Source: Pantoea sp. (GTDB lineage Bacteria; Pseudomonadota; Gammaproteobacteria; Enterobacterales; Enterobacteriaceae). Taken from it: a stretch of 64,000 nt of DNA. Shown piece after piece: positions 30,569 to 38,673 of the stretch. Within the stretch, counting starts at the first letter, position 1; the number at the start of each line of letters is the position of its first letter. The notes beneath the pieces are model-generated. The model saw only the letters and a program-made list of their open reading frames with translations. It did not search any database and was not told the DNA's origin. The stretch lies in NCBI RefSeq assembly GCF_028283705.1, contig NZ_JAPWKD010000020.1, positions 78,063-142,062 on the forward strand, written 5' to 3'. The position numbers and the translations under genes are program-made.

Positions 30569-31524
30569 ACATCCTCCTTCTGCACCAGGGCACGCTGGCT
30601 GATATCGTCACTCTGATTGCGGCGTTTGGTGACAACCACCGTGCGTCGGGTACCGCGGGCGTAGTAACGTTCAATAGCCGACTGACCAACGTTGAGAATT
30701 GAGGTGATGAGCAGATACCAGATCACCGCTACCATCAGCATGGGAATGATTTCAAAGGTACGGTTATAGACCGCCTGCACCGAATACAGCAGATCGCCCA
30801 TAGCTATCACACTCACCAGCGAGGTTGCTTTGATCATGCTGATCAACTGATTGCCAGTGGGGGGAATAATGGAACGCATGGCCTGCGGAATGATGATGCG
30901 GCGCAGTGCACGCGTGCGGCTCATGCCGAAAGCCTGCGTGGTTTCTACCTGGCCGTTATCGACCGAGAGCAAACCCGCACGAATGATTTCCGCCATATAC
31001 GCGGCTTCATTCAGAGCCAGACCGGCAATTGCGGCGGTCAATGGCGTGATCAGATCATTGGTATTCCAGCTGGCAAAGGTGATGCCGGTCCAGGGAATGG
31101 TGATCGACAACGTCGGGAACAGCGTTGACAGGTTATACCAGAAGATCAATTGCACCAGCAGCGGGGTACCGCGAAAGAACCAAATGTAGAGCGACGAGAT
31201 GCCACTCAGCAGCCTGTTCTCCGACAGACGCCACACCGCCAGCAGCAGGCCCAGCAGGGTGCCGAGGATCATCGACACCACCGTCAGCCCGAGCGTCACC
31301 TGTAATCCTTTCAGCACCGAACCTTCGGTAAACCATTTCAGCACCACCGCCCACTCAAAGTTTGGGTTGGTCGCCACCAGCCAGAGGAAGTTGGAGGCGA
31401 TCACCAGCACCACAATCCATGAGACCCAGCGTCCATAAGTGGGCGCGTTGCGGGCAAAAGCCACGTCGCGCTGCTGCACGTCGGCCTTATCCCTGGCTCG
31501 CGAATCGTTGGTGTTTGAACTCAT
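30565..31524 (-). CDS. polar amino-acid ABC transporter permease
   Basis: A 319-aa HisM-family permease, longer than usual (about 220-250 aa) because of a hydrophilic N-terminal tail of about 30 residues ([19 protein letters not shown]) and a basic C-terminal extension. The EAA coupling loop reads [17 protein letters not shown]. As the only permease in the operon it presumably homodimerises. Overlaps of four bases on both sides imply coupled translation. Confidence 0.9.
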   Translation of the reverse strand: MSSNTNDSRARDKADVQQRDVAFARNAPTYGRWVSWIVVLVIASNFLWLVATNPNFEWAVVLKWFTEGSVLKGLQVTLGLTVVSMILGTLLGLLLAVWRLSENRLLSGISSLYIWFFRGTPLLVQLIFWYNLSTLFPTLSITIPWTGITFASWNTNDLITPLTAAIAGLALNEAAYMAEIIRAGLLSVDNGQVETTQAFGMSRTRALRRIIIPQAMRSIIPPTGNQLISMIKATSLVSVIAMGDLLYSVQAVYNRTFEIIPMLMVAVIWYLLITSILNVGQSAIERYYARGTRRTVVVTKRRNQSDDISQRALVQKEDV

Positions 31525-32408
31525 TTTGCCGCCCCTTGCGCCAGATTACGGCCCGGTGCCTGCAACATGTTACCGTCCAGCTTCCACTTTTTCATGATGG
31601 CAGCGTAAGTCCCGTTGCTGAACAACTCTTTATACGCATCCAGTACCACGTTACCCAGCTCGGAACCTTTCGGCACCACGGTGCCCTGGAAGATATCACC
31701 AAAGCCATTTTTCTGACCTTTGCCAGACAACTCAAGCTGACCATTGGCCTGCTCAACAAAGTACGTCAGCGGTGCCTGTGACGAGAAGAAGGCGTCAGAA
31801 CGTTTCGAACGCACCGCGAGAATCGAAGAAGGCTGGTCAGTGAATGACTGCACCACCACCGCAGGTTTACCGGCAGCGACACAGGCATCAGATTGCTTGC
31901 GGATCACCTGCTCCGCAGAACCCGCCGCCATCACCGCGATACGCTTGCCGCAGGTATCATCAAGGCCATTAATTTTTGCCGGATTGCCTTTAGGTACGCC
32001 AAATACCACAAACTCCTGCACAAAATCGATAAAATCGACTTTCTCCTGACGATCCGGGTAATCACCAATCGGCCCAATCGCCAGCTGATAACGGCCGGAA
32101 TTAATCCCTGCCAGCACCCCGGACAAGCCGCTGACGGTGGCATGTTCGATTTTCACCCCCAGCAATTGCCCCAGCGCCACTGCAAGGTCGGCAGAAGCCC
32201 CCTCCATCGAGTGCGTACCATTGACGATCTCATACGGAGGGAAAGAGCCGTTATTCACGGCGATCATTTTGCCAGCGCTTTTGATATCTGCGGGCAGACG
32301 ATCGTGCAGCGCCTGGTCAATTTTCTGGCTGGGAATCGCATCAGCCGCCTGAGCGAACGATGCCGACAGGCCCAGAGCCAGCGCGATAGCGAGAGTCATT
32401 TTTTTCAT
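31521..32408 (-). CDS. amino-acid-type ABC transporter binding protein
   Basis: A 295-aa periplasmic solute-binding protein of family 3. A signal peptide (MKKMTLAIALALGLSASFAQ, cut near AQAAD) is followed by a PBPb domain with GSFPPYEI and the IGPIGDYPDRQEKVDF segment. Ligand cannot be read from sequence; neighbourhood with an amidase suggests an amide or amino-acid derivative. It lies 20 bases after the amidase gene and overlaps the permease gene. Confidence 0.9.
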   Translation of the reverse strand: MKKMTLAIALALGLSASFAQAADAIPSQKIDQALHDRLPADIKSAGKMIAVNNGSFPPYEIVNGTHSMEGASADLAVALGQLLGVKIEHATVSGLSGVLAGINSGRYQLAIGPIGDYPDRQEKVDFIDFVQEFVVFGVPKGNPAKINGLDDTCGKRIAVMAAGSAEQVIRKQSDACVAAGKPAVVVQSFTDQPSSILAVRSKRSDAFFSSQAPLTYFVEQANGQLELSGKGQKNGFGDIFQGTVVPKGSELGNVVLDAYKELFSNGTYAAIMKKWKLDGNMLQAPGRNLAQGAAK

Positions 32409-32428
32409 TCTTCAATTTCCCAGTGCTG

Positions 32429-33223
32429 TCAGTGTGTTTTCAGTTCAGGGCGAGCAAAGCGACGGTTCTCAAGGACCGGCAATACGCTACGTGCATAGGC
32501 AATACGTTGTGGATCGAGGTCGGCAAATACCAGTGCCGCTGACTCCGGTGCTTTGGCAATCGCTACACCAAGTGGATCGATAACCAGGCTGTTGCCGATG
32601 TTGCGCGGACCACATTCTCCCACCGCCACCATATAGCAGGTGTTCTCCAGCGCACGTGCCGTGGTCAATAACTCCCAGTGCATCTCTTTCAGTGGCCCTT
32701 TCACCCAGGCCGCAGGCAGCACCAACACATCGGCACCATCCAGTACCAGACGACGAGCCAGCTCAGGGAAACGGACGTCATAACAGGTCATCAGACCCAC
32801 CTTCATTCCCGCCACTTCAACCAGTGGCGGAATGACATGGCCGGGGTTAACACGCTGTGATTCCTGCATGGCAAAGGCGTCATACAGGTGCAATTTTTCG
32901 TATTCCGCGATGATTTCGCCATTACGAATGGCGATCAGCACGTTAAGCGCCTTCTGCCCTTCGGTTGGCACGTGTACGCTCATCATGGTGGTCAGCGTGT
33001 TACCTTTGCTGGCCGCGAGGATCTGCGTCAGAAACGGGCCATCGAGCGGTTGGGCTGCTTTCAGCACCAGATCCGGATCGGCAATATCACGCGCCAACAC
33101 GCCTTCCGGCAGCACCAGCAAATCCGCTCCGCCCGCCAGTGCGTTATTCATCAGGCCGATGCAGATATCGGCGTTTTCCTGCCATTCGCGGCTGACCGCA
33201 AATTGCCCCATCGCTACTTTCAT
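32429..33223 (-). CDS. ybeM: carbon-nitrogen hydrolase (YbeM-type amidase)
   Basis: A 264-aa nitrilase-superfamily amidase with the Glu-Lys-Cys triad visible at E40 (VLPEGVL), K110 (YEKLHLYDAF) and C147 (LMTCYDVRFPE). It closely resembles E. coli YbeM, a deaminated-glutathione amidase homologue that lies next to tatE in K-12. Three consecutive ATGs begin the frame; I chose the third (33223), best spaced from the GGGGG ribosome site. Unlike in K-12 it is embedded in an ABC-transport operon, so its substrate may be the imported compound. Confidence 0.85.
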   Translation of the reverse strand: MKVAMGQFAVSREWQENADICIGLMNNALAGGADLLVLPEGVLARDIADPDLVLKAAQPLDGPFLTQILAASKGNTLTTMMSVHVPTEGQKALNVLIAIRNGEIIAEYEKLHLYDAFAMQESQRVNPGHVIPPLVEVAGMKVGLMTCYDVRFPELARRLVLDGADVLVLPAAWVKGPLKEMHWELLTTARALENTCYMVAVGECGPRNIGNSLVIDPLGVAIAKAPESAALVFADLDPQRIAYARSVLPVLENRRFARPELKTH

Positions 33224-33225
33224 CA

Positions 33226-34185
33226 TCATTCCCCCTGCGTCACCGCCGGAAAGATCGCTTCCGGCGTCAGCAATGTTTTGGTTAAGCCCTGTTCAAACAA
33301 CTCGCTGGCAAAATCGGCAATCATCTTTTTGTTAGCGGCAAATCCGTTTTGATTCCAGTCGGCCGGTAATTCCTGCGCGGTACGTCGCAAATCATCCAGC
33401 AACCACGGCGTGGTGTCGGCGTATTTCTCGCGTTTCTTCATCCATAGCTGGTACGAACGATCGATGATCTCACTCAACGCCTGTGGCAGCCACGGATGTT
33501 GTTCCGCCAGTGCGGGTTTCAGCGCCAGAATATGAATCCCCGGCACATAACCAACACGATTAAAGTAATCACGCTCGGCGCTGGCGAAATCAACTTGTAG
33601 CTGACGCAGCCCCGATTCCGGCAGAAAGAAACCTTCCGGCATAAACGGGGTGAAAACCGCATCCAGCTCACCGGCCTTCAGCAGCTCGATTAATGGGCGT
33701 TCGCCGGGGGCGACTTCAATACGTCCCGGACGGCCAAAGCCCGCGAGACGATCAACAATCGGGTGCTCCGCTGTCAGGCGGCCCGCAAACCAGTACGCAT
33801 CATCAATACCAACACCGGCTTCACGCAGCACGGTGCGCGTCCAGGTATTGCCGGAATCCTGCCAGCCCGTGACACCGATTTTTTTTCCTTTCAGCTGAGC
33901 CGGGGTGGTAATCGGACTCTCGGCGGTGGTGATGATGCAACGCTGACGAAAGCCACGCATCAGAAAGTGTGGCAGACCAAGCAGCGAGGTGTCGCCTTTC
34001 GCACGTGACTGGGCATAACGGCTGAACGACACCTCACCGGCATCGTATTTGTCGCTGCTGCCCAGGTTATCAACCAGCGTGCCGACGCGGTCAATTTCCA
34101 GCTGAAATCCTTCCGGCTTGATATCGCCGAGTGCCAGCGGTGTAAAGTAATCCCAGTCACGAACCGCCAGTCTGATGGTTACCAT
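33226..34185 (-). CDS. substrate-binding protein-like (dihydroxyphthalate decarboxylase / NMT1 fold)
   Basis: A 319-aa protein of the periplasmic-binding-protein-like II fold, of the kind annotated as 4,5-dihydroxyphthalate decarboxylase or ABC substrate-binding protein. MVTIRLAVRDWDYFTPLALGD, KGKKIGVTGWQDSGNTW and LKAGELDAVFTPFMPEGF are typical. It has no signal peptide, so it probably acts in the cytoplasm as an enzyme or sensor. It is the first gene of the leftward operon, two bases from the amidase, and faces the MocR gene. Confidence 0.8.
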   Translation of the reverse strand: MVTIRLAVRDWDYFTPLALGDIKPEGFQLEIDRVGTLVDNLGSSDKYDAGEVSFSRYAQSRAKGDTSLLGLPHFLMRGFRQRCIITTAESPITTPAQLKGKKIGVTGWQDSGNTWTRTVLREAGVGIDDAYWFAGRLTAEHPIVDRLAGFGRPGRIEVAPGERPLIELLKAGELDAVFTPFMPEGFFLPESGLRQLQVDFASAERDYFNRVGYVPGIHILALKPALAEQHPWLPQALSEIIDRSYQLWMKKREKYADTTPWLLDDLRRTAQELPADWNQNGFAANKKMIADFASELFEQGLTKTLLTPEAIFPAVTQGE

Positions 34186-34259
34186 AGTTATTGTTTCCCC
34201 GTTCGTTCTGATTGCAGTCAGGCTGCGTTTAGTTATTCAGCAAATAGTGCTTGAATTTG

Positions 34260-34311
34260 ATACTAAATCGGGAATACTAACCTGAACAATAAATTCTTTG
34301 TTACTGAACAA
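34260..34311. promoter_or_regulatory. direct-repeat operator candidate between amidase operon and mocR gene
   Basis: ATACTAA occurs at 34260-34266 and 34274-34280 (14 bases apart), and CTGAACAA at 34282-34289 and 34304-34311 (22 apart). MocR-family regulators characteristically bind direct repeats in divergent intergenic regions, so these are good candidate sites for the neighbouring regulator. Confidence 0.45.
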
Positions 34312-34322
34312 AGGTTTTTCTT

Positions 34323-35678
34323 ATGACGCAAACGGTAGATATTGACTGGTTCAGCGCGCAAATTACCGATGCGTCGGTGAAGGGCATTACGCTTACCGCT
34401 TCCACATTGATTCGCGATGGTCAGATTGCAGTGGGTATGCAAATGCCCGCCGTACGCGAGCTGGCAGAGCTATTGGGCGTCAGTCCGGCGACGGTATCGG
34501 CGGCCTGGTCGCAGCTGAAAAAACAGAAAGTGCTGGCCGGTAAAGGTCGCAGTGGCGTGTGGGTGTGTGGCAATACAGTGATGCCGCGGCCGATTCGTTT
34601 TGAAAAAATCGGCAACTATGGCGATAACATCCAGGCCGATCTGGCAATGGCTTCTCCGGACCCGGCGCTGTTACCCGATTTGCAGCCAGCGATGCTGGCT
34701 GGCCTTCAGTCGCCCCAGTTGAATAGCTATCATCGTGAAGCCATTTCACCTCAGCTACTGGCGGCGATTACACCACGCTGGCCCTACCCGGCAGAGGCAT
34801 GGCTGGCGACCGATGGTGGCTTTGATGCGATGAATTTAATCGTGCAAACGCTGCTGTCTCCTGGCGATCGGGTGGTGCTCGAAGATCCCACCGCAACACG
34901 TCTGCTGGATATGCTGGACAATATCGGCGCGGAGATTCTGCCGCTTCCCTGCGATGAACAGGGGCCGATTCCCTCCGCTTTAGCCGCACATCTGCACAAA
35001 ACACCGGCGATGTTTATCTACCAGCCGCGTACCCATTCGACCACCGGACATACCGTGACGCAGCAACGCAGTGCGGAGCTGGCACGCGTATTGGCCAATA
35101 GCAAAACGCTGATTGTGGAAGATGACGGGATTGGCGATTTGTCGCGCTGGCCGGTGTGGAGTCTCGGATACCACTTTCCCGAACGCGTGGTGCATGTCCA
35201 TTCGTTTTCGAAAGCCTACGGACCGGACCTGCGGCTTGCTGTACTTTCCGCCCCCTGTGAACTGGTGAAACGTATTCAGGCATGGCGTAACTTTGGTGTC
35301 AGCTGGACCAGCCGAATTTTGCAGGATGCGGTTGCCTGGATGCTAACAGACGCCACCACGCGGCAGCAGGTAGAACAGGCAAAAAACACCTATCGGGAGC
35401 GTCGCCAGCTGCTGCTGCATGCCCTGCAGGCTCGTGGGCTGGTGCTGGCCGAACGTGATGGCCTCAGTCTATATATTCCGGTGGCGTCAGAACAATATGC
35501 CATGATTACGCTTGCCGCCCGAGGTATCGCCGCCGTGCCGGGTGAACGCTACAGCATCAATGCCGAACAATTCATTCGCGTCAGCACCGCCATGTTGCCA
35601 TTGCAACAACTTGACAGCATTGCTGACGCACTGGTGATTGCATCTGGTCGGGAAATTAACCTTAGCCCAAATCTTTGA
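34323..35678 (+). CDS. MocR-family regulator (GntR HTH fused to aminotransferase)
   Basis: A 451-aa chimeric regulator. Residues about 1-80 are a GntR winged helix (MPAVRELAELLGVSPATVSAAW); the rest is a fold-type I PLP aminotransferase domain with the Schiff-base lysine at K297 in SFSKAYGPDLR and the VEDDGIGDL cofactor aspartate. Such proteins sense amines or amino acids through PLP. It is divergent from the amidase/ABC operon and is its likely regulator. Its last 17 bases overlap the convergent acetyltransferase gene. Confidence 0.92.
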   Translation: MTQTVDIDWFSAQITDASVKGITLTASTLIRDGQIAVGMQMPAVRELAELLGVSPATVSAAWSQLKKQKVLAGKGRSGVWVCGNTVMPRPIRFEKIGNYGDNIQADLAMASPDPALLPDLQPAMLAGLQSPQLNSYHREAISPQLLAAITPRWPYPAEAWLATDGGFDAMNLIVQTLLSPGDRVVLEDPTATRLLDMLDNIGAEILPLPCDEQGPIPSALAAHLHKTPAMFIYQPRTHSTTGHTVTQQRSAELARVLANSKTLIVEDDGIGDLSRWPVWSLGYHFPERVVHVHSFSKAYGPDLRLAVLSAPCELVKRIQAWRNFGVSWTSRILQDAVAWMLTDATTRQQVEQAKNTYRERRQLLLHALQARGLVLAERDGLSLYIPVASEQYAMITLAARGIAAVPGERYSINAEQFIRVSTAMLPLQQLDSIADALVIASGREINLSPNL

Positions 35679-36087
35679 TGTGATAACGCGGCGATTCCAC
35701 ATAGCCTTCGCGCGCGTAGAACTGATTCGCTTTGAGACGTGATGCATGGCAATGCACTTCCATGCGATCACAGCCACGCTCGCGTGCCAGTTGTTCGGCA
35801 TAGCTGAGCAACTGCTGCCCGCTCCCCTTGCTGCGCTCGCCTTCGGCTATGCAGAAATAGCTGATACGGGCAAAATCGCCCGACAGCGCCAGTTGCGGGA
35901 TAAAGTGGAGCGACAGAAAACCCAGCACCTGGGTGCCATGCTCGGCCACCAGCAGCACTTCATCGGGATGGTTACAAAGCTGTGTTAATCGTGTCTCAAT
36001 AAACCTTTCAGTGCCGGCATAACCCAGTTCGGTCAGCAGCGCACTCAGAGCAAAACTGTCTTTCGCCTGTGCCTGACGTATCTTCAT
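35662..36087 (-). CDS. GNAT-family N-acetyltransferase
   Basis: A 141-aa GNAT protein. MKIRQAQAKDSFAL opens the fold, and the acetyl-CoA pyrophosphate loop corresponds to GERSKGSGQQLL (about 87-98); the C-terminal SRLKANQFYAREGYVE is the usual beta-bulge segment. Acceptor unknown. It converges on, and overlaps by 17 bases, the MocR gene. Confidence 0.88.
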   Translation of the reverse strand: MKIRQAQAKDSFALSALLTELGYAGTERFIETRLTQLCNHPDEVLLVAEHGTQVLGFLSLHFIPQLALSGDFARISYFCIAEGERSKGSGQQLLSYAEQLARERGCDRMEVHCHASRLKANQFYAREGYVESPRYHIKDLG

Positions 36088-36291
36088 CCTGCCTCCTCAG
36101 TAATCCGTTTCCTGCTGTTATATAGCGTTGTCAGCCAAAAAGCTGCAAGTAAGGATTGTTATGGGGATGTTACAGAGATTATCTGTGAGAGACGCCGCAG
36201 TTTGTGCCCTGTCATGCGCCTGTCATCAGCGCTTAAGGCAGAATTAATATTGCTTTGCCATGCTGGCCTGAACGCCACAGGAGACAACGCA

Positions 36292-36390
36292 ATGAAGAGT
36301 ATGATCCCACGTACCCTGGATGAAATGCTGGCCTTATCCATCAGCACCTTCGCCCTGATCGCCTGGGCCATCATTTGGTGGCAGGTATAA
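36292..36390 (+). CDS. 32-aa single-span small membrane protein
   Basis: A small frame with an AGGAG site eight bases upstream of ATG 36292. Residues about 13-31 form one hydrophobic helix (LALSISTFALIAWAIIWW) after a short charged N terminus. A strong terminator follows the stop directly. I do not recognise the family. Good ribosome site, hydrophobicity and terminator together make it credible. Confidence 0.55.
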   Translation: MKSMIPRTLDEMLALSISTFALIAWAIIWWQV

Positions 36391-36416
36391 AAAAACCCGC
36401 CATAAGGCGGGTTTTT
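36391..36416. terminator. bidirectional terminator between the small gene and cspE
   Basis: AAAAACCCGCC (36391-36401) pairs with GGCGGGTTTTT (36406-36416) around ATAA; T tracts exist on both strands. Confidence 0.88.
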
Positions 36417-36434
36417 AGAATTCTGCGTGTTAAC

Positions 36435-36644
36435 TTACAGAGCGATAACGTTAGCAGCAGATGGGCCTTTAGCGCCGTCAGTGATTTCAAACTCTACACG
36501 CTGACCTTCAGCCAGAGTTTTGAAGCCATTGCTCATGATTGCAGAGAAGTGTACGAATACATCTTTGCTGCCATCTTCAGGAGTAATGAAACCGAATCCT
36601 TTAGATTCATTAAACCACTTAACGTTACCTTTGATCTTGGACAT
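36435..36644 (-). CDS. cspE: cold-shock protein CspE
   Basis: A 69-aa single cold-shock domain protein, an RNA chaperone and transcription antiterminator made constitutively. RNP1 KGFGFITP and RNP2 VFVHFSAI are intact; only a few residues differ from E. coli CspE (IMSNGFK for IQTNGFK). It is next to pagP as in K-12. A leader of about 100 bases upstream probably carries the promoter and a structured 5' UTR. Confidence 0.95.
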   Translation of the reverse strand: MSKIKGNVKWFNESKGFGFITPEDGSKDVFVHFSAIMSNGFKTLAEGQRVEFEITDGAKGPSAANVIAL

Positions 36645-36794
36645 CTATATTACCTTTACATGAAAAATGGACACTAAACTGTGTCGGCGTCTAGTACAGC
36701 AATTGCGGTGACATTTGTCCAGTGCGAATTGATGAAAAAGTGATAAATATCGTGTTTTTCGCCAACCTTCACACTTTCCATCCGTCTTCATCCG

Positions 36795-37367
36795 CTAAAA
36801 CTGAAATCGCAACCAGGCAAAATAGACATTGCCATTATTATAAGTACCTGGAATATAAGTCATTTGGAAGGTAACAGGACCATATCCGATAGAAGCCAAC
36901 GGCAATAAAACCGGAATCGGGATATATTTCCAGTTATCCCTGGCAGTGACGCCCGCCGTGTAGCCGGCACCGATGTGAAAATTGTCGTCACTCAGCGGAC
37001 GCCAGGTCGCTTCCCAGCCGTAACCGCCAATCGGTTCCCACTTGTTGAAGGAATCCTTAAACGCCATCAGGTACAGGCCATGCCAATTACCTTTGTCATC
37101 CCAGCGCGAAACACCGCCGCCCGCGCCCCATGGACGTTCGTTGTATCTGTCGATATGCTCCTGATCGTATGTCCAGCGGTTATGCCAGGTAATAGCGGGC
37201 AGATAAAAATCATAATTTTGCGGCTGCGACCAGGTCTCGGCCACATTGTCAGTAAAGGTATTCCAGCCTGATTTGATGTTTTGAGTGACGGTAGAGGCCG
37301 AGGCAGAAAACGCGCTTCCGAGGGTTAAAATACAGCCAACACAGGCTGCCGAAATGTACCGATTCAC
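36795..37367 (-). CDS. pagP: lipid A palmitoyltransferase PagP
   Basis: A 190-aa outer-membrane beta-barrel enzyme moving a palmitate from phospholipid to lipid [11 protein letters not shown] (catalytic His region), [24 protein letters not shown] and the C-terminal [19 protein letters not shown] match E. coli strongly; the C-terminal Phe is the usual barrel signal. I chose GTG 37367, with AGGAA eight bases upstream and a signal peptide cut near ASAS. An ATG at 37436 would add 23 residues that look unlike a signal. Confidence 0.93.
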   Translation of the reverse strand: MNRYISAACVGCILTLGSAFSASASTVTQNIKSGWNTFTDNVAETWSQPQNYDFYLPAITWHNRWTYDQEHIDRYNERPWGAGGGVSRWDDKGNWHGLYLMAFKDSFNKWEPIGGYGWEATWRPLSDDNFHIGAGYTAGVTARDNWKYIPIPVLLPLASIGYGPVTFQMTYIPGTYNNGNVYFAWLRFQF

Positions 37368-37725
37368 AACGAAGGTTCCTGTAAAACAATCCTTAAGACG
37401 ACAGAGCCACGGATATCCTTCCCGGCATCTGCCCAAAAATTAACGCTACTGTCTGAAAAGTTTAGTGAAAAGTTTCCTGAAACACTCCAGGCATTGTCTG
37501 GAATTTCCGACACGCGAAGGGCGCATTTTACCATAATGACCAAATGCTACCGGAACCGGGGATAAACGAAGGGGCTATTGGCAGAATTGATAAAATGTGC
37601 AGTCTTCTCTTAACAATCCCCTCCGGAAATGACTTAATTTTCAGCAATCTGTGCTTCATTGTTGATAACGTAAATAAATTAATGAAATTTATCGATTGAA
37701 CTAATCAGATGAATGAGATAAATCT
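37368..37725. other. non-coding gap upstream of pagP
   Basis: About 360 bases, increasingly A+T-rich to the right. It must hold the pagP promoter and that of the small zinc-ribbon gene. I looked for a PhoP box; the nearest repeat is on the wrong strand and wrongly spaced. No gene seen. Confidence 0.5.
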
Positions 37726-37759
37726 CAGCATTCCAGGAGGGAGATAAAGAGGAATGCTG
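37726..37759 (+). promoter_or_regulatory. hairpin spanning the ribosome site of the zinc-ribbon gene
   Basis: CAGCATTCC (37726-37734) pairs perfectly with GGAATGCTG (37751-37759). The 16-base loop displays AGGAGG (37735-37740), while a second site AGAGGA (37748-37753) runs into the stem directly before ATG 37760. Folding would hide the start region, as in RNA thermometers or protein-controlled leaders. Confidence 0.5.
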
Positions 37760-37945
37760 ATGACTATTCGTTGTAGCCGCTGTGGGTGTGTGCGTTTTTT
37801 TTATACGCTGCCCGGAACCAGACAAACCAGGCAGCAAAGTCACCACGGTGCCTGTTGTGCTGAGTGTCAAAAGCCGCTCAATCTGCGGGATGTGATTTTG
37901 CCCGTCTCGCGTCCCCACTCACCTGCCTTCACCAAAGCCGAATGA
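37760..37945 (+). CDS. small four-cysteine zinc-ribbon-like protein
   Basis: A 61-aa basic protein with paired cysteines, C-S-R-C-G-C near the N terminus and C-C-A-E-C near residue 34, spaced like a zinc ribbon. No function recognised. ATG 37760 is preferred to 37754 because it is properly spaced from AGAGGA. Its start region lies against a perfect 9-bp hairpin, suggesting translational control. It is divergent from pagP. Confidence 0.6.
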   Translation: MTIRCSRCGCVRFFYTLPGTRQTRQQSHHGACCAECQKPLNLRDVILPVSRPHSPAFTKAE

Positions 37946-37978
37946 ACGGAAACAGGCACCTACGGGTGCCTGTACGCG

Positions 37979-38062
37979 TCAGAAAATCAATTTAAACACG
38001 CCGGTAATGGTTAACAACCCAACAATGAAGATGATAGCGATGATCCACAGGATTATTTTCAT
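37979..38062 (-). CDS. yohP: YohP-like 27-aa inner-membrane protein
   Basis: A 27-codon frame read leftwards (ATG at 38062, TGA at 37979-37981) with GGAGCGG upstream. It begins MKIILWIIAIIFIVG and ends TGVFKLIF. From memory, E. coli YohP is also 27 aa, beginning MKIILW and ending TGVFKMIF, so this is a clear homologue. YohP is a single-span protein inserted post-translationally and used as a model for membrane-targeted mRNA; its role is unknown. Genes this short are commonly missed. Confidence 0.8.
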   Translation of the reverse strand: MKIILWIIAIIFIVGLLTITGVFKLIF

Positions 38063-38321
38063 TTTCCGCTCCTTTTTACATCATTAATAGCGCCAGTTAA
38101 CTCAAGTATAGATGAAGATCCTGCTTCTGCTGTCAGGTGCGATAGCCATCACGTCATCATGCTGTGGTTTCGTTTACCTGATGATTATTTCTGCGAGGCC
38201 GGTCGCAGCTACAGATTTTTCTTAACTTTGCCGCTTCGTTCTCCCGCCGCCTACTGTCTAAACTTACAGCGCCTGTAGCAGGCCTCAATTGTTATCACTG
38301 CCTAAGTAACAAGGAGATTAT

Positions 38322-38567
38322 ATGAGCACGATAAATACCAGCATGGGACGTTACAGCCTGAAGGCAAAGGACTATGGCAATCACATCAGAGGAAGCATTG
38401 CCATCAATGACGAAGGTGGCACCCAGCTCACCATGCAGGAGTTTGAAGAACATTATCTTGACGATGTCGTCAATAATGTCATTTATCCTGTCACGGGCGG
38501 GAACCGTGAAATTACCCGCGCATTGCGCGACCAAATGGTTAAAGCGGGTTTCGAACAACCGCACTGA
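38322..38567 (+). CDS. hypothetical 81-aa protein
   Basis: An 81-aa soluble, acidic protein with an AAGGAG site eight bases before ATG 38322. It begins MSTINTSMGRYSLKAKDYGN and has no signal, membrane span or recognised motif. GGAACC-rich codons and core-like composition suggest a resident gene. Nothing further can be claimed. Confidence 0.7.
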   Translation: MSTINTSMGRYSLKAKDYGNHIRGSIAINDEGGTQLTMQEFEEHYLDDVVNNVIYPVTGGNREITRALRDQMVKAGFEQPH

Positions 38568-38673
38568 GTTTTTGGGCCACATCTTGTGGCCCTTTGCTTT
38601 CGGCAATTCTCACTTGCCGTTATTAAGCATTCGTCGCAGGATGGAGTACCTATTTTGAAAGGAGATCAACCGC

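Noticed and set aside
37440..37480. PhoP-box-like repeat upstream of pagP
   Set aside because: GTTTA and GTTTC occur on the plus strand, opposite to pagP transcription, and are spaced one base too far apart; not enough to claim PhoP control.
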